A DNA stretch of 64,000 nt from Pseudobdellovibrionaceae bacterium (GCA_019637875.1 JAHBUW010000012.1:1-64000), one strand, 5' to 3'; counted from the first letter of the stretch, positions 42,119-52,029 are shown. Translations and numbers: made by a program. Notes: generated by a model from the letters alone, not told the origin.

Positions 42119-45100
42119 TCATTGGACGCAACTTTGGTTATCAGTTTCGGGAAGCGGAATTCCCACGGCATCGCGACGAAGCGCGCGGGGGAAATATTCG
42201 GTGATGGCGTTCGAGGGCACGCGGCAGATCCCGTTGGTCGCGCGGTATACGCGACCCGAGCCGGGATCGATCTTTTCGGCGCGGATGTCCGGAAGCTCCG
42301 ACGGCAGCGGCAACGGATCTTCCAGTCCTTCGGGATGAAGCTTGTAGTAAGCCTCCATGAAGTTCTCGAAAATCGGCAAGGCGACGTTTCCGCCGGTGCG
42401 TTTGTCGCCCAGGTCTTTATAGATCTTGGCGTCGTCGTAACCCACCCAGATCACGACGGCGATTTTGTTCGTGAAGCCCGCGAACCAAGCGTCACGGCTG
42501 GAGTTCGTCGTGCCGGTCTTACCGCCGATCAAGTGTGACCAACGCGCAATCCGCGTCGCCGTCCCTTGCGACAAAATCCCCTGCATGATGTAACGCAGCT
42601 GCGCGACCGCGCGGGGATCGACGTCGGTGATCGCCTTGAAGGCCTCGGGTGCCCGCGCGAAGCCGTACTTCAAAGAGTCGCGGTAAGCGTGCAGCTCGTT
42701 CCAACGTTCCAGCGAGCGGTCGATCAGGATCGGGTCGCCGTTCTTCAGAACTTCCTTCAAAAAGACGGCGTCACGACGAAGCCCGCCGTTTCCGATGGCC
42801 GCGTACATCTGCGCCATGCGCAGTGGCGTCGTCTCGTAACCGCCCAGCAAAAACGGGAAGCAGGGTTCGTGACGTTTCAAAGACGGCAGAAGTCCGCGCT
42901 CGGGATACGCGCCGAAGTGCGCGGCCAGGTCGTAGATCTCGTCCAGCGTGCGGCTCAGCGGCACGCGCGCGTCCGCGGCGATATCGCCCAAGTCGGTGAA
43001 ACCACCCGTCGAGCGGAATCCGCTCAACCCGATGAAGAGATTCATGAGCGAACGGTTCACCGAGTCCTGCAGCGCCGTCCGCAAGGTCATCGAGCCAGGT
43101 CCCGCCGAGTAGTTCTTGGGCGTCCACACGTATGGGCAGTTCGGCACTTTCGGGAAGCGGACCGGATCGTTCGACAAAACTTGCGTGGGACTCACGCCCT
43201 TGTTCAAAGCGTACAGGTAGGTGATCGGCTTGATCGTCGAGCCCGGCTCGCGCAAAGAGACCGTCGCGCGGTTATTTTGCGCGAATTTGCCGTAAGGTCC
43301 GGCGCTGAAGCCGCCGGTCAAAGCGAGGACGTCACCGGTCTCAAGATCCAGAACCACGCCCGCGCCTTGCACCTTCGGCACGCGGCCCAAACGCACGCCT
43401 TCGGCGCCGCCCAGATTTTCGACGAGCGCGAGGTCGTAATCCTGCAGGCGCTGGAAGATCGCGCGGTCTTCGCCGCGCACGGGCACCGCGACGCCGGTCT
43501 CGAGCGTCCACTGGTTCGTGCGCGGAAGTTTCACCGCCATCAGCCAGTTCGTTTCGGGGTAGGGGTGAGCGACCTTCAAGCCGAAGAAAATTTCCGACAG
43601 CGAGGGGATCTCGTCGTCTTCATCCTTCGGGGTCAGGCGCGCTTTGATGTTCACGTTTCGCCCGGTGGTTTCGTCCAGCCAGGGGCTCCACTCCAGACGC
43701 GCGCCCCGGTGCCCGGCGGTCGTCGCTTCATAGTTGATGAGTCCTTGTTGCAGCGTCCGGGTCAGGATCTCTTGCAGGTCCGAGTCGTAGGCGGTCTGGA
43801 TGTCGAAGCCGCCCAGAAGCCAGCGCGGGTCGCGCGCGTGCTGACGTTTCAACCGCGAAAAGTCGTTCGTGATGTGGCCGGTGAAATAGCGCGACAGAAC
43901 GCGCCGACGATCGGCGCCCGCTTTCGGGATGACGTTCATGGGCTCGGCCTGCGCGGCCGCCTTTTCCGCGGCCGAGATGAAGCCCTGCTCTTCCATGACC
44001 TTGATCACGGTATCGCGACGAAGCTTCGCCTCTTCGGGGTTGCGGTGAGGATTGTATTTGCTGATCCCCTTCGGCAAAGCGGCCAGCAGCGCGATCTCAG
44101 AGAGTGTGAGCGTGGCCAAGTCTTCTTTGCCGAACAGATCGATGGCCGCCATCTTGACGCCTTGGGCGTCGGGCGTGAGGTCGATCAGGTTCAGGTAGTA
44201 GGCAAGGATCTCGTCTTTCGAGTAGCGCTTCTCGACCATCGGGATCATCAAAATTTCTTTGAGTTTGCGGCGCAGCGTGCGCATGCCGTGCGTGCGCTCG
44301 ATCTCGACGTCGTCGTTGAAGAACGCGTTTTTCACGAGCTGCATGGTGAAGGTCGAGCCGCCCTGCTTCGAACCCTGCACGCCGCCGTAATAAAGCCGCT
44401 TCACGGCTTCGAAATCGAAACCGTTGTGGTCGTTGAAACGTTTGTCTTCGATCGCGGTGAAGGCTTGGTACATCCGGCGGGGGATCTCTTCGTGACCCGC
44501 GAGCCGGCGCCGGTGGCCTTTACCGATGTAGCGTTTGCCGTTGCGTTCGGTGAACGAACGGTCAAAGATTTCGCCGATGCGCTGACGGTTTTTGTCGAAG
44601 ACGAAGCTCGCTTGGGGCATTTCCGGAAGCTCGTTGACGTTCGGCAGCTCCTCCAGAAGTCCCTGCAGGTATTTGTACCCGCCGGTGAAATCGACCTGCG
44701 CGGCGACCGCTTTGCGATCGACTTTCCAGTGACAGAGGGCGGTGACGACTTTGTAGACGTCCGAGGTCACGAGCTCACCATCGGCGGCCTCTTTCAGGAC
44801 CTTGCCGACGAACTCCTGCAGTTCGGGTTGTAAAAGCACGACGAGCTTCGAGCCCAGATCGTCGCGGTTCGCGGTCTCGCCGCGCATCCACTGTTCACGC
44901 TCCAGGAAAATGCGGTCCTGCAAAGCCGAGCAGATGTGGTTGAGCTCGGGGACGAGCTCCGCGTTGGACATCTGCAGATAAGTCGCGAGCGGTTTGGGCT
45001 GAAAACGCAGCACTGCGGCGACGTCGCCATCGGTCGCGCAGTGCATTTCCGCCGTGTTCATTTCATTCTCGAGGCTTTGGCAGACCTGTTTGTACTTCGC

Positions 45101-45295
45101 GCGGTTGTCCTTCAGGCGTTCGCAGCGTTTTTGCGCGTACTGGCCTTTGAGTTCCTCGTATTGCGGACAGGCGTTGCGCTCGGCAACCGCCTTCACGGCG
45201 GCGTCAATGGCGGATGGGTCGATCGGTTCGATCAACTGACCCAGCGCAAGAAGTGCCGCGACGACGATGTCTGCGGTAGAGCCCAAACTCATCAT
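42119..45295 (-). CDS. Class A penicillin-binding protein (transglycosylase/transpeptidase)
   Basis: A 1058-residue bifunctional peptidoglycan synthase. The first 230 residues are a unique, cysteine-containing helical region without a clear transmembrane anchor, unlike PBP1A/1B. The glycosyltransferase (GT51) domain is at about 260-440, with the catalytic Glu in AIEDKRFNDHNG and GGSTFTMQLVKN. The transpeptidase domain is at about 640-1010, with SxxK in REPGSTIKPITY, SVN and KTGTTNSSRDAW. It polymerises and crosslinks glycan on the periplasmic side. The missing anchor and long N-terminal region suggest that it needs partners, perhaps the neighbouring secreted and anchored proteins. It begins 6 bases after the stop of the 273-residue protein gene. 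Confidence 0.92.
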   Translation of the reverse strand: MMSLGSTADIVVAALLALGQLIEPIDPSAIDAAVKAVAERNACPQYEELKGQYAQKRCERLKDNRAKYKQVCQSLENEMNTAEMHCATDGDVAAVLRFQPKPLATYLQMSNAELVPELNHICSALQDRIFLEREQWMRGETANRDDLGSKLVVLLQPELQEFVGKVLKEAADGELVTSDVYKVVTALCHWKVDRKAVAAQVDFTGGYKYLQGLLEELPNVNELPEMPQASFVFDKNRQRIGEIFDRSFTERNGKRYIGKGHRRRLAGHEEIPRRMYQAFTAIEDKRFNDHNGFDFEAVKRLYYGGVQGSKQGGSTFTMQLVKNAFFNDDVEIERTHGMRTLRRKLKEILMIPMVEKRYSKDEILAYYLNLIDLTPDAQGVKMAAIDLFGKEDLATLTLSEIALLAALPKGISKYNPHRNPEEAKLRRDTVIKVMEEQGFISAAEKAAAQAEPMNVIPKAGADRRRVLSRYFTGHITNDFSRLKRQHARDPRWLLGGFDIQTAYDSDLQEILTRTLQQGLINYEATTAGHRGARLEWSPWLDETTGRNVNIKARLTPKDEDDEIPSLSEIFFGLKVAHPYPETNWLMAVKLPRTNQWTLETGVAVPVRGEDRAIFQRLQDYDLALVENLGGAEGVRLGRVPKVQGAGVVLDLETGDVLALTGGFSAGPYGKFAQNNRATVSLREPGSTIKPITYLYALNKGVSPTQVLSNDPVRFPKVPNCPYVWTPKNYSAGPGSMTLRTALQDSVNRSLMNLFIGLSGFRSTGGFTDLGDIAADARVPLSRTLDEIYDLAAHFGAYPERGLLPSLKRHEPCFPFLLGGYETTPLRMAQMYAAIGNGGLRRDAVFLKEVLKNGDPILIDRSLERWNELHAYRDSLKYGFARAPEAFKAITDVDPRAVAQLRYIMQGILSQGTATRIARWSHLIGGKTGTTNSSRDAWFAGFTNKIAVVIWVGYDDAKIYKDLGDKRTGGNVALPIFENFMEAYYKLHPEGLEDPLPLPSELPDIRAEKIDPGSGRVYRATNGICRVPSNAITEYFPRALRRDAVGIPLPETDNQSCVQ

Positions 45296-45301
45296 GGTGC
45301 T

Positions 45302-46123
45302 TTAGCCTTTACAGTCGCTCATGAGCCCGCGCAGACGGGGCGCGGCGCCCGCTTCGCGGCGCAGTTTCAGTTTGAGGTTTTCGAAAAGAAAGGCCTGCGA
45401 GGAGTCCTGACCGAAACGGCAAAGACTGCGGCCCAAACGCGCAAGCTCACCATCGGCGAGATCCGCGAACTGACGGAAAAGCGAAGTCGCCGCGAAAGCC
45501 TCGGCGCCGGTACCGCTTTCGATCATGCGTTCGAATTCGAGGTGGGCACGTTCGACCAAACGGGACTTCAAGGTTTCGTCCGCGGGGTCGAGCGCGGCGC
45601 TGATGATTTGCGTTTTCGCGAGGGGATCCAGACCCGGCAGCTCCATCGCGCGCATGAGCGCCTGACCATCGGGAAGTTCGGCCAGCAGATTCGCGGCCAG
45701 GGCCGCGTGACCCGGCGACAGGCGCAGGACCGCCAGCAGCAGGTCGCCCGCCGCTTTCACGTCGGTCAATTCATCCAGCTGGATGAGCGCCTCGAGTTTT
45801 TCGAGATGATCGAAAAGATCCGTGTCCGAGCGACGGTGTTTGCACGCGTTGCGCGGCAGACGGCACGCGAGGTCCGCGCGCAGCTCTTCCAGGATACCCG
45901 ATTTTTCGGGCGAAGGGGACGTGGCCGGGGTCACCGCGTTCAGGTGCGCCGCGATCTCGGCATTTCTTTGCTCGAGCTGCTCAAGTGTGTCCTCGAGCGC
46001 CGCGACGCCGTCGGTGGACGCGCCACCGGCGACGGACGTGCGGCCCGCGCTCCAGAGCGCGAGGCCCGCCGCCAGGACGAGCATCAAGATCAGCATGAGG
46101 ATACGCGGATAGCGCAGGATCAC
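45302..46123 (-). CDS. Membrane-anchored protein of unknown function
   Basis: A 273-residue protein with one N-terminal helix (about 7-27), a coiled-coil stretch (ALEDTLEQLEQRNAEIAAHL) and a helical, leucine-rich periplasmic domain reminiscent of tandem helical repeats. It has five cysteines, including the pair ACRLPRNAC. No family is recognised. The start overlaps the stop of the large secreted protein by 4 bases, and the PBP gene starts 6 bases after its stop, so the three are one operon and may form one complex. Confidence 0.8.
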   Translation of the reverse strand: MILRYPRILMLILMLVLAAGLALWSAGRTSVAGGASTDGVAALEDTLEQLEQRNAEIAAHLNAVTPATSPSPEKSGILEELRADLACRLPRNACKHRRSDTDLFDHLEKLEALIQLDELTDVKAAGDLLLAVLRLSPGHAALAANLLAELPDGQALMRAMELPGLDPLAKTQIISAALDPADETLKSRLVERAHLEFERMIESGTGAEAFAATSLFRQFADLADGELARLGRSLCRFGQDSSQAFLFENLKLKLRREAGAAPRLRGLMSDCKG

Positions 46124-49100
46124 GGCTCCAGGCTCCAGGTTTTCGCGTCAAGTTTTCCGCCGAGTTGGATGCGGGGCTCTTGCGCGCTCCGGCCCGAAAG
46201 CCAGGTCTGCACGAAGCCGCCGTACTCTTCCACGGGCACGTAACGGGTCACGCCGCCGCGGGACTTCACGACTTTCACTTCCACGATGCGCACGCCCTGA
46301 ACCTTCGCGTAGTCGGTGCCGGCCGCGTCGACCGCTTTTTGTCCGGCGACGGGTGTGGCGCGCTGACCGTCTTTTTGGAAGAGCTCGCAAGCCACATAAG
46401 TCTTGTTGATGGACGCCGCGGTCGTGCGGCGATTGCCGCGCACGAGTTGCCACATGCCGCCGCGGAACTGGCCGGTTTTGAGTTCCGGCAGGAAGCGGGT
46501 GACGACTTCATCCGAAGGCAGATGGTTCGTGAGGACGGTGACCACGCGGCGAACGGGGCATTTCGAATCGTCGCCCAGATCGTAAACCGCGCGACCATTG
46601 TCGTTCAGTACGCTCTGTTCGCTGAGGGCGAAGGCGGGCATGTACGCGGCGGTGCCGGTTTCAACGCCTTGGCCATCGACACGCGACACTTTGACCCAAC
46701 CGGCGCGCATCGCGACCTGCGGATCGCGCGCGTCGATCGCCAGGATCTTCACTTGCTCACCGCTCATCACGAGGCCCTGGATCTTTTGATCCGCGCGGTC
46801 GACGGGCGACGCGTAAAGCTCGGCGCCTTCCCACGACAGGACTTCGCGAACTTCGCCGACCTTCAAGGTCAGTCCTTGCAGCTGTGCCGCCGACGGAGCG
46901 GGCGTGGCGAACCGGTACTTCGAGGTTTGGAAGCTCGCTTCGCGCGCTTTCGCGGTCGACGCCGTATAGTCGTGGGCCAGCACGCGGATCAGCGCTTTGA
47001 CCAAACGATCGCGGCGCGCGTCCAGGTTCTGCTCGCTATTCAAAGTCGACATCTCGCTCATCAACGCTTCGACCGCCGCGCGCTCGATCAGATCTTGCGC
47101 TTGGGCTTGGTGCGTTTTCGGCAAGGTTTGATCCAGCACCGAACCGCGGAACTGCAGCTGCGCCGTCAGCGCGGACCGGTAGCTCTGACCGGCCGCGACC
47201 GCTTGGCACACGCCCTGCGCGCGCGCTTTCATGTCGGCGCCGGTTTCCCAATAGCCGACCGCACCCGTCATCATCGGGAGGACGGAATTCGCGCCGGCCT
47301 CCGCGCAGCTCACCGCCGCGGGATCGAGCAGACGGCTCATGCTGAGGTCGTAGTTTTCAAAAATCGCCCGTACGCTCATTTCGACGTAAGCCGCGACGTC
47401 CAGCAGGACGCCGTTTTCGATGGCGTTCTGGAAGCCGGTGAAGGGCATGTGGAACATCCCCCAGCGGCCCGCATCCGCGGTGGCGCCGGTTTGGATGACG
47501 TTCGAGCGCGCAAGGTAGATGCCCGTGTCTACCGAATCGAATTTCATGCGGCTCGAGCAATCGGTCTCGAGGAACCAGCCCATGTGTTTCGGGCTTTGGT
47601 AAGTCGCGATGACCTGTTTTTGCGACTCGATGTCCGCGTTTAACTTATCCCACGCGGCATCTTTGTTTTTCTGGGCCGTATCGATCTGGGTTTTGTAAGC
47701 CGCGAGCTGCGTTTCTTCCTTGCGCAGCAGTTCGAAGGACTGATCGCGCAGCTTCGACGCTTCGATCAAGGCGCGGGTCAGGTGCGACAGCACGTACTCG
47801 GAAAAGTTCGAGTGGCGTGAAGCCGTCTGGTAGCGCTCGTTCGCGGCGGTCGCGGCGGCCGTGCGGGCGTTCAGCTGCTGGGTGAGTCCTTTTTGATCGT
47901 CGCCCAGCTGCTCGTTCACCGCTTGGATTTGCAATTTCAAGGTGTCGATCGCGCGGCCCACGAACTCCGATTGGGTCAGGATGGCCGAAAGATTCGATTG
48001 AACTTGGCTGCGGCTCTGCAGGATTTGCGGCTGACGGATTTTGATCGCGGCGATGCGCGCGCCCCGCGCGGGGGTCTGCGCGATCAGCGCTTTCACTTCC
48101 GATTCGGATTTTTCGGTCGACATCAGACCGGTCTCGAGTTTGTGCGCGACGGTTTGCAGCTCTTGCAGTTCGGTCGCGAGCGTCGCTTGCTCGTCGTTCA
48201 GTTGTTTTTCGGCCGCGAGTTGCAGTTCGCGATCCGCGCTGAGTTTGCGCAGTTTCTCTTGGTTCGCTGCGAGTTCGGTTTCGAGCTTCGCGCGCTGGTC
48301 TTGCAGCGCTTGCACCGCACCGCGGACGGCGGCGAGCGCCGCTTCGTCGGTTTTCAGTTGGATGTCGGCTTCTTGCAGAACGCTGAAGTCGCCGCGGGGA
48401 TTTTGCATGTTCTCCGTGGTGAATTTACGCCACTGCTCCATCAGGCCGTTGGTTTTGAAAACCTCTTCGGCTTTCGCCATGCACGCCGCTTCGGGCATGG
48501 CGGTGCCGCGGCTCACGCGGTCTTTGATGGTGCTGAAGCACGCCATCGTGTTTTCGATGAGCGTCGATTGCTCTTTCACCTTCGCGGTCAGGCGTGCCAG
48601 CTCGGCCGTCGACTGTTGGTGCAGGCCGATCGCTTCGCGCAGACCCATGGCCAGGCGATCCTGTTCGGCGCGCAGTCCATTGATCTTCGTTTGCACGTCG
48701 GCAAGCGGTGCGACCGAAAGTCCCGCCGCGCACTGTTTCAGCGCCGACTCTTGGAAGTGCTGCAGGTCCGAGGCTTTCATGGCCTGAGTCAGCGGCAGCA
48801 CGAGATACGGAAGCGTCGCCATACGGGTCATGGGGCGCGCGAAATTGCGGCTCAGGTCCTCGAAACCTTCCGGCAGACGGCCCAGCTCTTCGAGTTTCGC
48901 TTTGTCGAAATCGACTCCGCGCAGTTCGGCCTCTTCGACCAGGCGGCGCGCCTGGGCGGGGTTCATGCCCATCTGTTTCATGGACTCTTGCAGCACGCGT
49001 CCGGTCATCAGACGGTAATAGAGTTGCGCGTTGATTTCGTTGAGCACCGGGCCGCGGACGTCGAGGCTTTTCAGCGTTTCGACCGAACCTTGCGAGACAC

Positions 49101-49296
49101 CATTTTTCTGGAGCAGAAACCAATCCTGCGCGCCCAGGCGGACTTGGGCATCGCCCTGGGACGAGGCCTTCAGCGGCGAGAAGCCCACGTCGGCCGGCAA
49201 TTTTTCACCGGGAAAGAGCCACTCGGGGGACTGAGCCCAAGCGAGCGAGGGGAGAGTCAGCGAAACAACCAGAGCGTAACGAAGACGAGCGAACAT
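46120..49296 (-). CDS. Large secreted coiled-coil protein with SH3-like region
   Basis: A 1058-residue exported protein (signal peptide ending SLAWAQ, about residue 22). Residues about 190-560 are nearly continuous coiled coil. After it come a region of unknown fold with several cysteines, and at about 810-900 an SH3-type segment (VREVLSWEGAELYASP ... GWVKVSRVDG) like those that bind peptidoglycan. I do not recognise the family as a whole. First gene of the operon with the anchored 273-residue protein and the class A PBP, so a scaffold for wall synthesis is an attractive inference. Its equal length with the PBP is coincidental. Confidence 0.82.
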   Translation of the reverse strand: MFARLRYALVVSLTLPSLAWAQSPEWLFPGEKLPADVGFSPLKASSQGDAQVRLGAQDWFLLQKNGVSQGSVETLKSLDVRGPVLNEINAQLYYRLMTGRVLQESMKQMGMNPAQARRLVEEAELRGVDFDKAKLEELGRLPEGFEDLSRNFARPMTRMATLPYLVLPLTQAMKASDLQHFQESALKQCAAGLSVAPLADVQTKINGLRAEQDRLAMGLREAIGLHQQSTAELARLTAKVKEQSTLIENTMACFSTIKDRVSRGTAMPEAACMAKAEEVFKTNGLMEQWRKFTTENMQNPRGDFSVLQEADIQLKTDEAALAAVRGAVQALQDQRAKLETELAANQEKLRKLSADRELQLAAEKQLNDEQATLATELQELQTVAHKLETGLMSTEKSESEVKALIAQTPARGARIAAIKIRQPQILQSRSQVQSNLSAILTQSEFVGRAIDTLKLQIQAVNEQLGDDQKGLTQQLNARTAAATAANERYQTASRHSNFSEYVLSHLTRALIEASKLRDQSFELLRKEETQLAAYKTQIDTAQKNKDAAWDKLNADIESQKQVIATYQSPKHMGWFLETDCSSRMKFDSVDTGIYLARSNVIQTGATADAGRWGMFHMPFTGFQNAIENGVLLDVAAYVEMSVRAIFENYDLSMSRLLDPAAVSCAEAGANSVLPMMTGAVGYWETGADMKARAQGVCQAVAAGQSYRSALTAQLQFRGSVLDQTLPKTHQAQAQDLIERAAVEALMSEMSTLNSEQNLDARRDRLVKALIRVLAHDYTASTAKAREASFQTSKYRFATPAPSAAQLQGLTLKVGEVREVLSWEGAELYASPVDRADQKIQGLVMSGEQVKILAIDARDPQVAMRAGWVKVSRVDGQGVETGTAAYMPAFALSEQSVLNDNGRAVYDLGDDSKCPVRRVVTVLTNHLPSDEVVTRFLPELKTGQFRGGMWQLVRGNRRTTAASINKTYVACELFQKDGQRATPVAGQKAVDAAGTDYAKVQGVRIVEVKVVKSRGGVTRYVPVEEYGGFVQTWLSGRSAQEPRIQLGGKLDAKTWSLEP

Positions 49297-49424
49297 GCGC
49301 GAGTTCCTTCCAAGGAGCGTCGGTTTCTAAATTTGGACACGCCGTATCACGATCCGTGATGCCTCGGAATTAAACTGCTGATTATCTAGGCGAAACTGCA
49401 AAAGTAACACGTAGCGGTAAGATT

Positions 49425-50741
49425 TTGGAACCACTCCAAATGGGTTTAAACTGGCGCTCAATGCTTTGGGACTTCTTCTGGCGTTTTCTTTTTTCCAAAC
49501 GGGCGGGGTCCATTGTCCGCAAGATTTCGTGGCTGAGCTTCGCAGCCCTGACCGTGAGCGTAGCTTCGCTTGTGATCGTCATGGCGGTCATGAAGGCGCT
49601 GAACACCAATATCCGAAATCGCCTGCTCGCCGTGGAACCCCACCTCGTGATCGAGATCACGGACAATAACGAATACAAAACCGCCATCGCCCAGATCGAA
49701 GAGCGCCAGGTGCTGAAGCCCGAGTGGCGGGTCTTTCCGTTCGAAGTACAGGACGTGATCCTCCGTTCAGTCGAGGGACGCTTTCGCGGCGCGGTCGCGC
49801 GCGGACTCACGCCCGAATCGCTCGACTGGATTTTGTCGGAGATCAAACGCGCCCAGCAGAACGAACGCCGCGAAGAGGGGCCGGTCACCGCGCCCGAGAT
49901 CAACCCCGACGGCACGGTGCTGGGCGAGCGCGGCGCGCTCGAAGCGGGCGAGATCATGGCCGGGCTCGATCTCGCGCATTCGCTGGGGATTTTTGAGGGC
50001 GACTCGCTGACCGTGGTCGCGCCGGAGGGGCTTATGCTTCCCGCGGGCGAGACGCCGAAGTTTGAGCGCGTGATCGTCAAAAAAATTCTCAGCACGAATC
50101 TGCAGGACTTCGACGGCGAGGGGCTTTTTTATCTGCAGAACAAAACGCTGCCGAGCTTTCAGTCCTCGGCTTCGCTTCGTCGCGGTTACGAGATTTGGAC
50201 CGAGGACTCGGCGGGCGCGATCGAACTGAAAGAGGATCTGATCCGCCGGCTCGAAGGTTTGCCGGTGAAGGTTCAGACCTGGCAGGACCGCAACGCCGCG
50301 CTTTTTCTGTCGTTGAAACTCGAAAAGCTCGTGATCGGGCTTTTCCTCAGCATCGCGTCGCTCGTCGCGGGCTTTTCGCTTCTCACGGTGCTGGGGCTTT
50401 TGATTTCGCAGAAAACGCGCGAGATCGGTCTGCTCCAAGCCATCGGGCTTTCGCGGCGGGAAGTTTTCTTTTTGTTTCAAGGGCTCGGCGTGCGGCTGAC
50501 GGGGCTTGGACTTTTCTGCGGCTCGTTCATCGGTCTCGTGATCGCGACCTACATGGAACTTTATCCGCTGAAGGTCCTTCCCGACATCTACTACGATTCC
50601 ACGGTTCCCGCCGAAGTGGATCTGCCGTTCGTGATCGTCATTGTCATTCTGGGCTATCTGCTCAGCTACTTCGGCGGCCTTTTGATCACCCGGCCCCTGG
50701 CGAAATTCCAACCCACCGAACTTTTACGGATGAAAAAGTAG
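49425..50741 (+). CDS. LolC/LolE-like ABC transporter permease
   Basis: About 430 residues with four transmembrane helices: one at about 28-50 and three in the C-terminal FtsX domain (about 295-430), with a large periplasmic domain between. This is the LolC/LolE/MacB layout. Lol permeases extract lipoproteins from the inner membrane for delivery to the outer membrane. Signature pieces are SKRAGSIVRKISWLSFAALTV-like start and LLISQKTREIGLLQAIGLSR in the FtsX part. No LolD ATPase is adjacent. The start is uncertain: TTG 49425, ATG 49440 or ATG 49461, none with a good ribosome-binding site. The RDD gene follows after 10 bases. Confidence 0.88.
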   Translation: MEPLQMGLNWRSMLWDFFWRFLFSKRAGSIVRKISWLSFAALTVSVASLVIVMAVMKALNTNIRNRLLAVEPHLVIEITDNNEYKTAIAQIEERQVLKPEWRVFPFEVQDVILRSVEGRFRGAVARGLTPESLDWILSEIKRAQQNERREEGPVTAPEINPDGTVLGERGALEAGEIMAGLDLAHSLGIFEGDSLTVVAPEGLMLPAGETPKFERVIVKKILSTNLQDFDGEGLFYLQNKTLPSFQSSASLRRGYEIWTEDSAGAIELKEDLIRRLEGLPVKVQTWQDRNAALFLSLKLEKLVIGLFLSIASLVAGFSLLTVLGLLISQKTREIGLLQAIGLSRREVFFLFQGLGVRLTGLGLFCGSFIGLVIATYMELYPLKVLPDIYYDSTVPAEVDLPFVIVIVILGYLLSYFGGLLITRPLAKFQPTELLRMKK

Positions 50742-50751
50742 GAGGCTTCTT

Positions 50752-51267
50752 TTGGCGACTCAACCGGACCCGATTGAATTTCCGACCGTCGCCGAGCGCG
50801 GCGTGCGGCTGGCCGCGATGGCGATGGACGCGGGCATTTGCCTTTTCGTCGGTGGTTTCCTCGGCGCGGTTTTACGGATGATGAAGCTGAGTGAAGCCTC
50901 GCTTGCGAGCGCGTCGGTGCAGATCGCGTGCATGCTCGCATTCATCGCGCTGCCGCTCGTGAGCGTCGTCAAAAAGGCTTCGCCCGGTAAGATCATCATG
51001 GGGTTGCGTCTCGCGAATCCGCAGGGGATGGATCTCACCGTCGGGAAGATCCTTTTGCGCGAGACCTTCGCCAAAGCGATCGGTCTTTTACTGTTGGGGC
51101 CGGTCTGGATTTTCACCAATGCGCAAAACCGCGCGGCGTGGGATTTCGCGGTGGGCTCGGTCGTCGTTCCCGAACGCCGTCTGTCGCGACCGCCCGAGGA
51201 CGAGGTGATGGAAGACATCCCCGAGCCCGGCGATCTTTCCGAAGCCTCAGTGTTTTCTAAAAAATAA
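50752..51267 (+). CDS. RDD-family membrane protein
   Basis: A 171-residue protein with three hydrophobic segments and the RDD arrangement: RLAAMAMDAGICL (Arg-Asp pair in helix 1), then SPGKIIMGLRL and a final helix with AWDFAVGSVVV. The family's function is mostly unknown; some members act in ion exchange. The start is TTG at 50752, placed by a full AGGAGG site 8 bases upstream. Co-transcribed with the LolC/E-like gene. The last 21 bases overlap the end of the convergent esterase gene. Confidence 0.85.
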   Translation: MATQPDPIEFPTVAERGVRLAAMAMDAGICLFVGGFLGAVLRMMKLSEASLASASVQIACMLAFIALPLVSVVKKASPGKIIMGLRLANPQGMDLTVGKILLRETFAKAIGLLLLGPVWIFTNAQNRAAWDFAVGSVVVPERRLSRPPEDEVMEDIPEPGDLSEASVFSKK

Positions 51268-52029
51268 CGTCATCACGTCCGTCGCGCTCGGCCCTTTCGG
51301 ACTGAAGAACGGAATCTCGGTTTTAAGCGTCGGCTTGAATCCCGACCACGCGTGGGGAAGATCGTCGATCATCAGGAGTTCGCCCCCGCCGCCGAACTGC
51401 TCCAGGGCGAGGCTCGCGTGTTTCGGATTCACGACCTTGTCTTCTTCTCCGTGAAGGATGAGGACGCCGCCTTTGAAGTCTTGGGGCGCGCAGGGGCCGG
51501 CGGGAACGCCCGTCGGGCCGTCGCGAAGGACTTGGTCCGCTTCGCCCAGGCTTTTGGCGCTCGCGTACACGGGCGCCGAGTGAAGGGCGACCGCCTGGAT
51601 CTTCTTCGGGAAGCAAGCGGCGAGTCCCGCCGCGGTGGCGCCGCCGCTGGAGATGCCGGTGACGTAGATTTTTGGGCTTTTGAGCCCCAGGCGATTTTCC
51701 GTCGCTTGGATCTCATCCATGATGAATTTCAGTTGGCCGCCGGACGCGACTTGATTGGCGGGACTCCACCACGACCAGCAGTTGATCGCGTTCGACTGCG
51801 CGGGGACTTGCGGATAGAGCACGACCCAGTTGTTCGCGTCGGCCACGCGGTTGAAACCCGTGCCGAGCGCCATGGACTCCGCCGCCTGCAGGCAGCCGTG
51901 AATGACGACCAACAGTTTCGCCGTCGCGGGATCGAATTTTTCTGGCACGTGAGTCAGGTGCGCCCGGGCCGTCGTGGACACGGCGACCAGCAGCGCGCCC
52001 ACGAGAAGTTTCGGGAGCGCCGATCTCAT
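51247..52029 (-). CDS. Secreted PHB-depolymerase-type esterase
   Basis: A 260-residue alpha/beta hydrolase with a signal peptide (cleavage near ARAH, residue 24). LVVIHGCLQ forms the oxyanion region, GISSGGATAAG carries the nucleophilic serine, and LILHGEEDKVVNP and DDLPHAW supply the acid and histidine. This order fits the esterase PHB depolymerase family, which cleaves polyhydroxyalkanoates or feruloyl/acetyl esters outside the cell. ATG 52029 begins the signal peptide; an ATG at 52059 overlapping the dapD stop is the alternative. The frame continues far upstream antiphase inside dapD, which is not coding. Confidence 0.85.
   Translation of the reverse strand: MRSALPKLLVGALLVAVSTTARAHLTHVPEKFDPATAKLLVVIHGCLQAAESMALGTGFNRVADANNWVVLYPQVPAQSNAINCWSWWSPANQVASGGQLKFIMDEIQATENRLGLKSPKIYVTGISSGGATAAGLAACFPKKIQAVALHSAPVYASAKSLGEADQVLRDGPTGVPAGPCAPQDFKGGVLILHGEEDKVVNPKHASLALEQFGGGGELLMIDDLPHAWSGFKPTLKTEIPFFSPKGPSATDVMTLFFRKH

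Noticed and set aside
42566-44833. 755-residue plus-strand frame inside the PBP gene
   Set aside because: Antisense shadow in GC-rich DNA; the minus strand encodes a protein with all glycosyltransferase and transpeptidase motifs.
42119-49296. Two neighbouring proteins of exactly 1058 residues suggested a duplication
   Set aside because: Their sequences and domains are unrelated; the equal length is chance.
47893-49359. 488-residue plus-strand frame opposite the large secreted protein
   Set aside because: Shadow: low-complexity Arg/Phe/Leu composition, no start signal, and the minus strand has a signal peptide and coiled coil.
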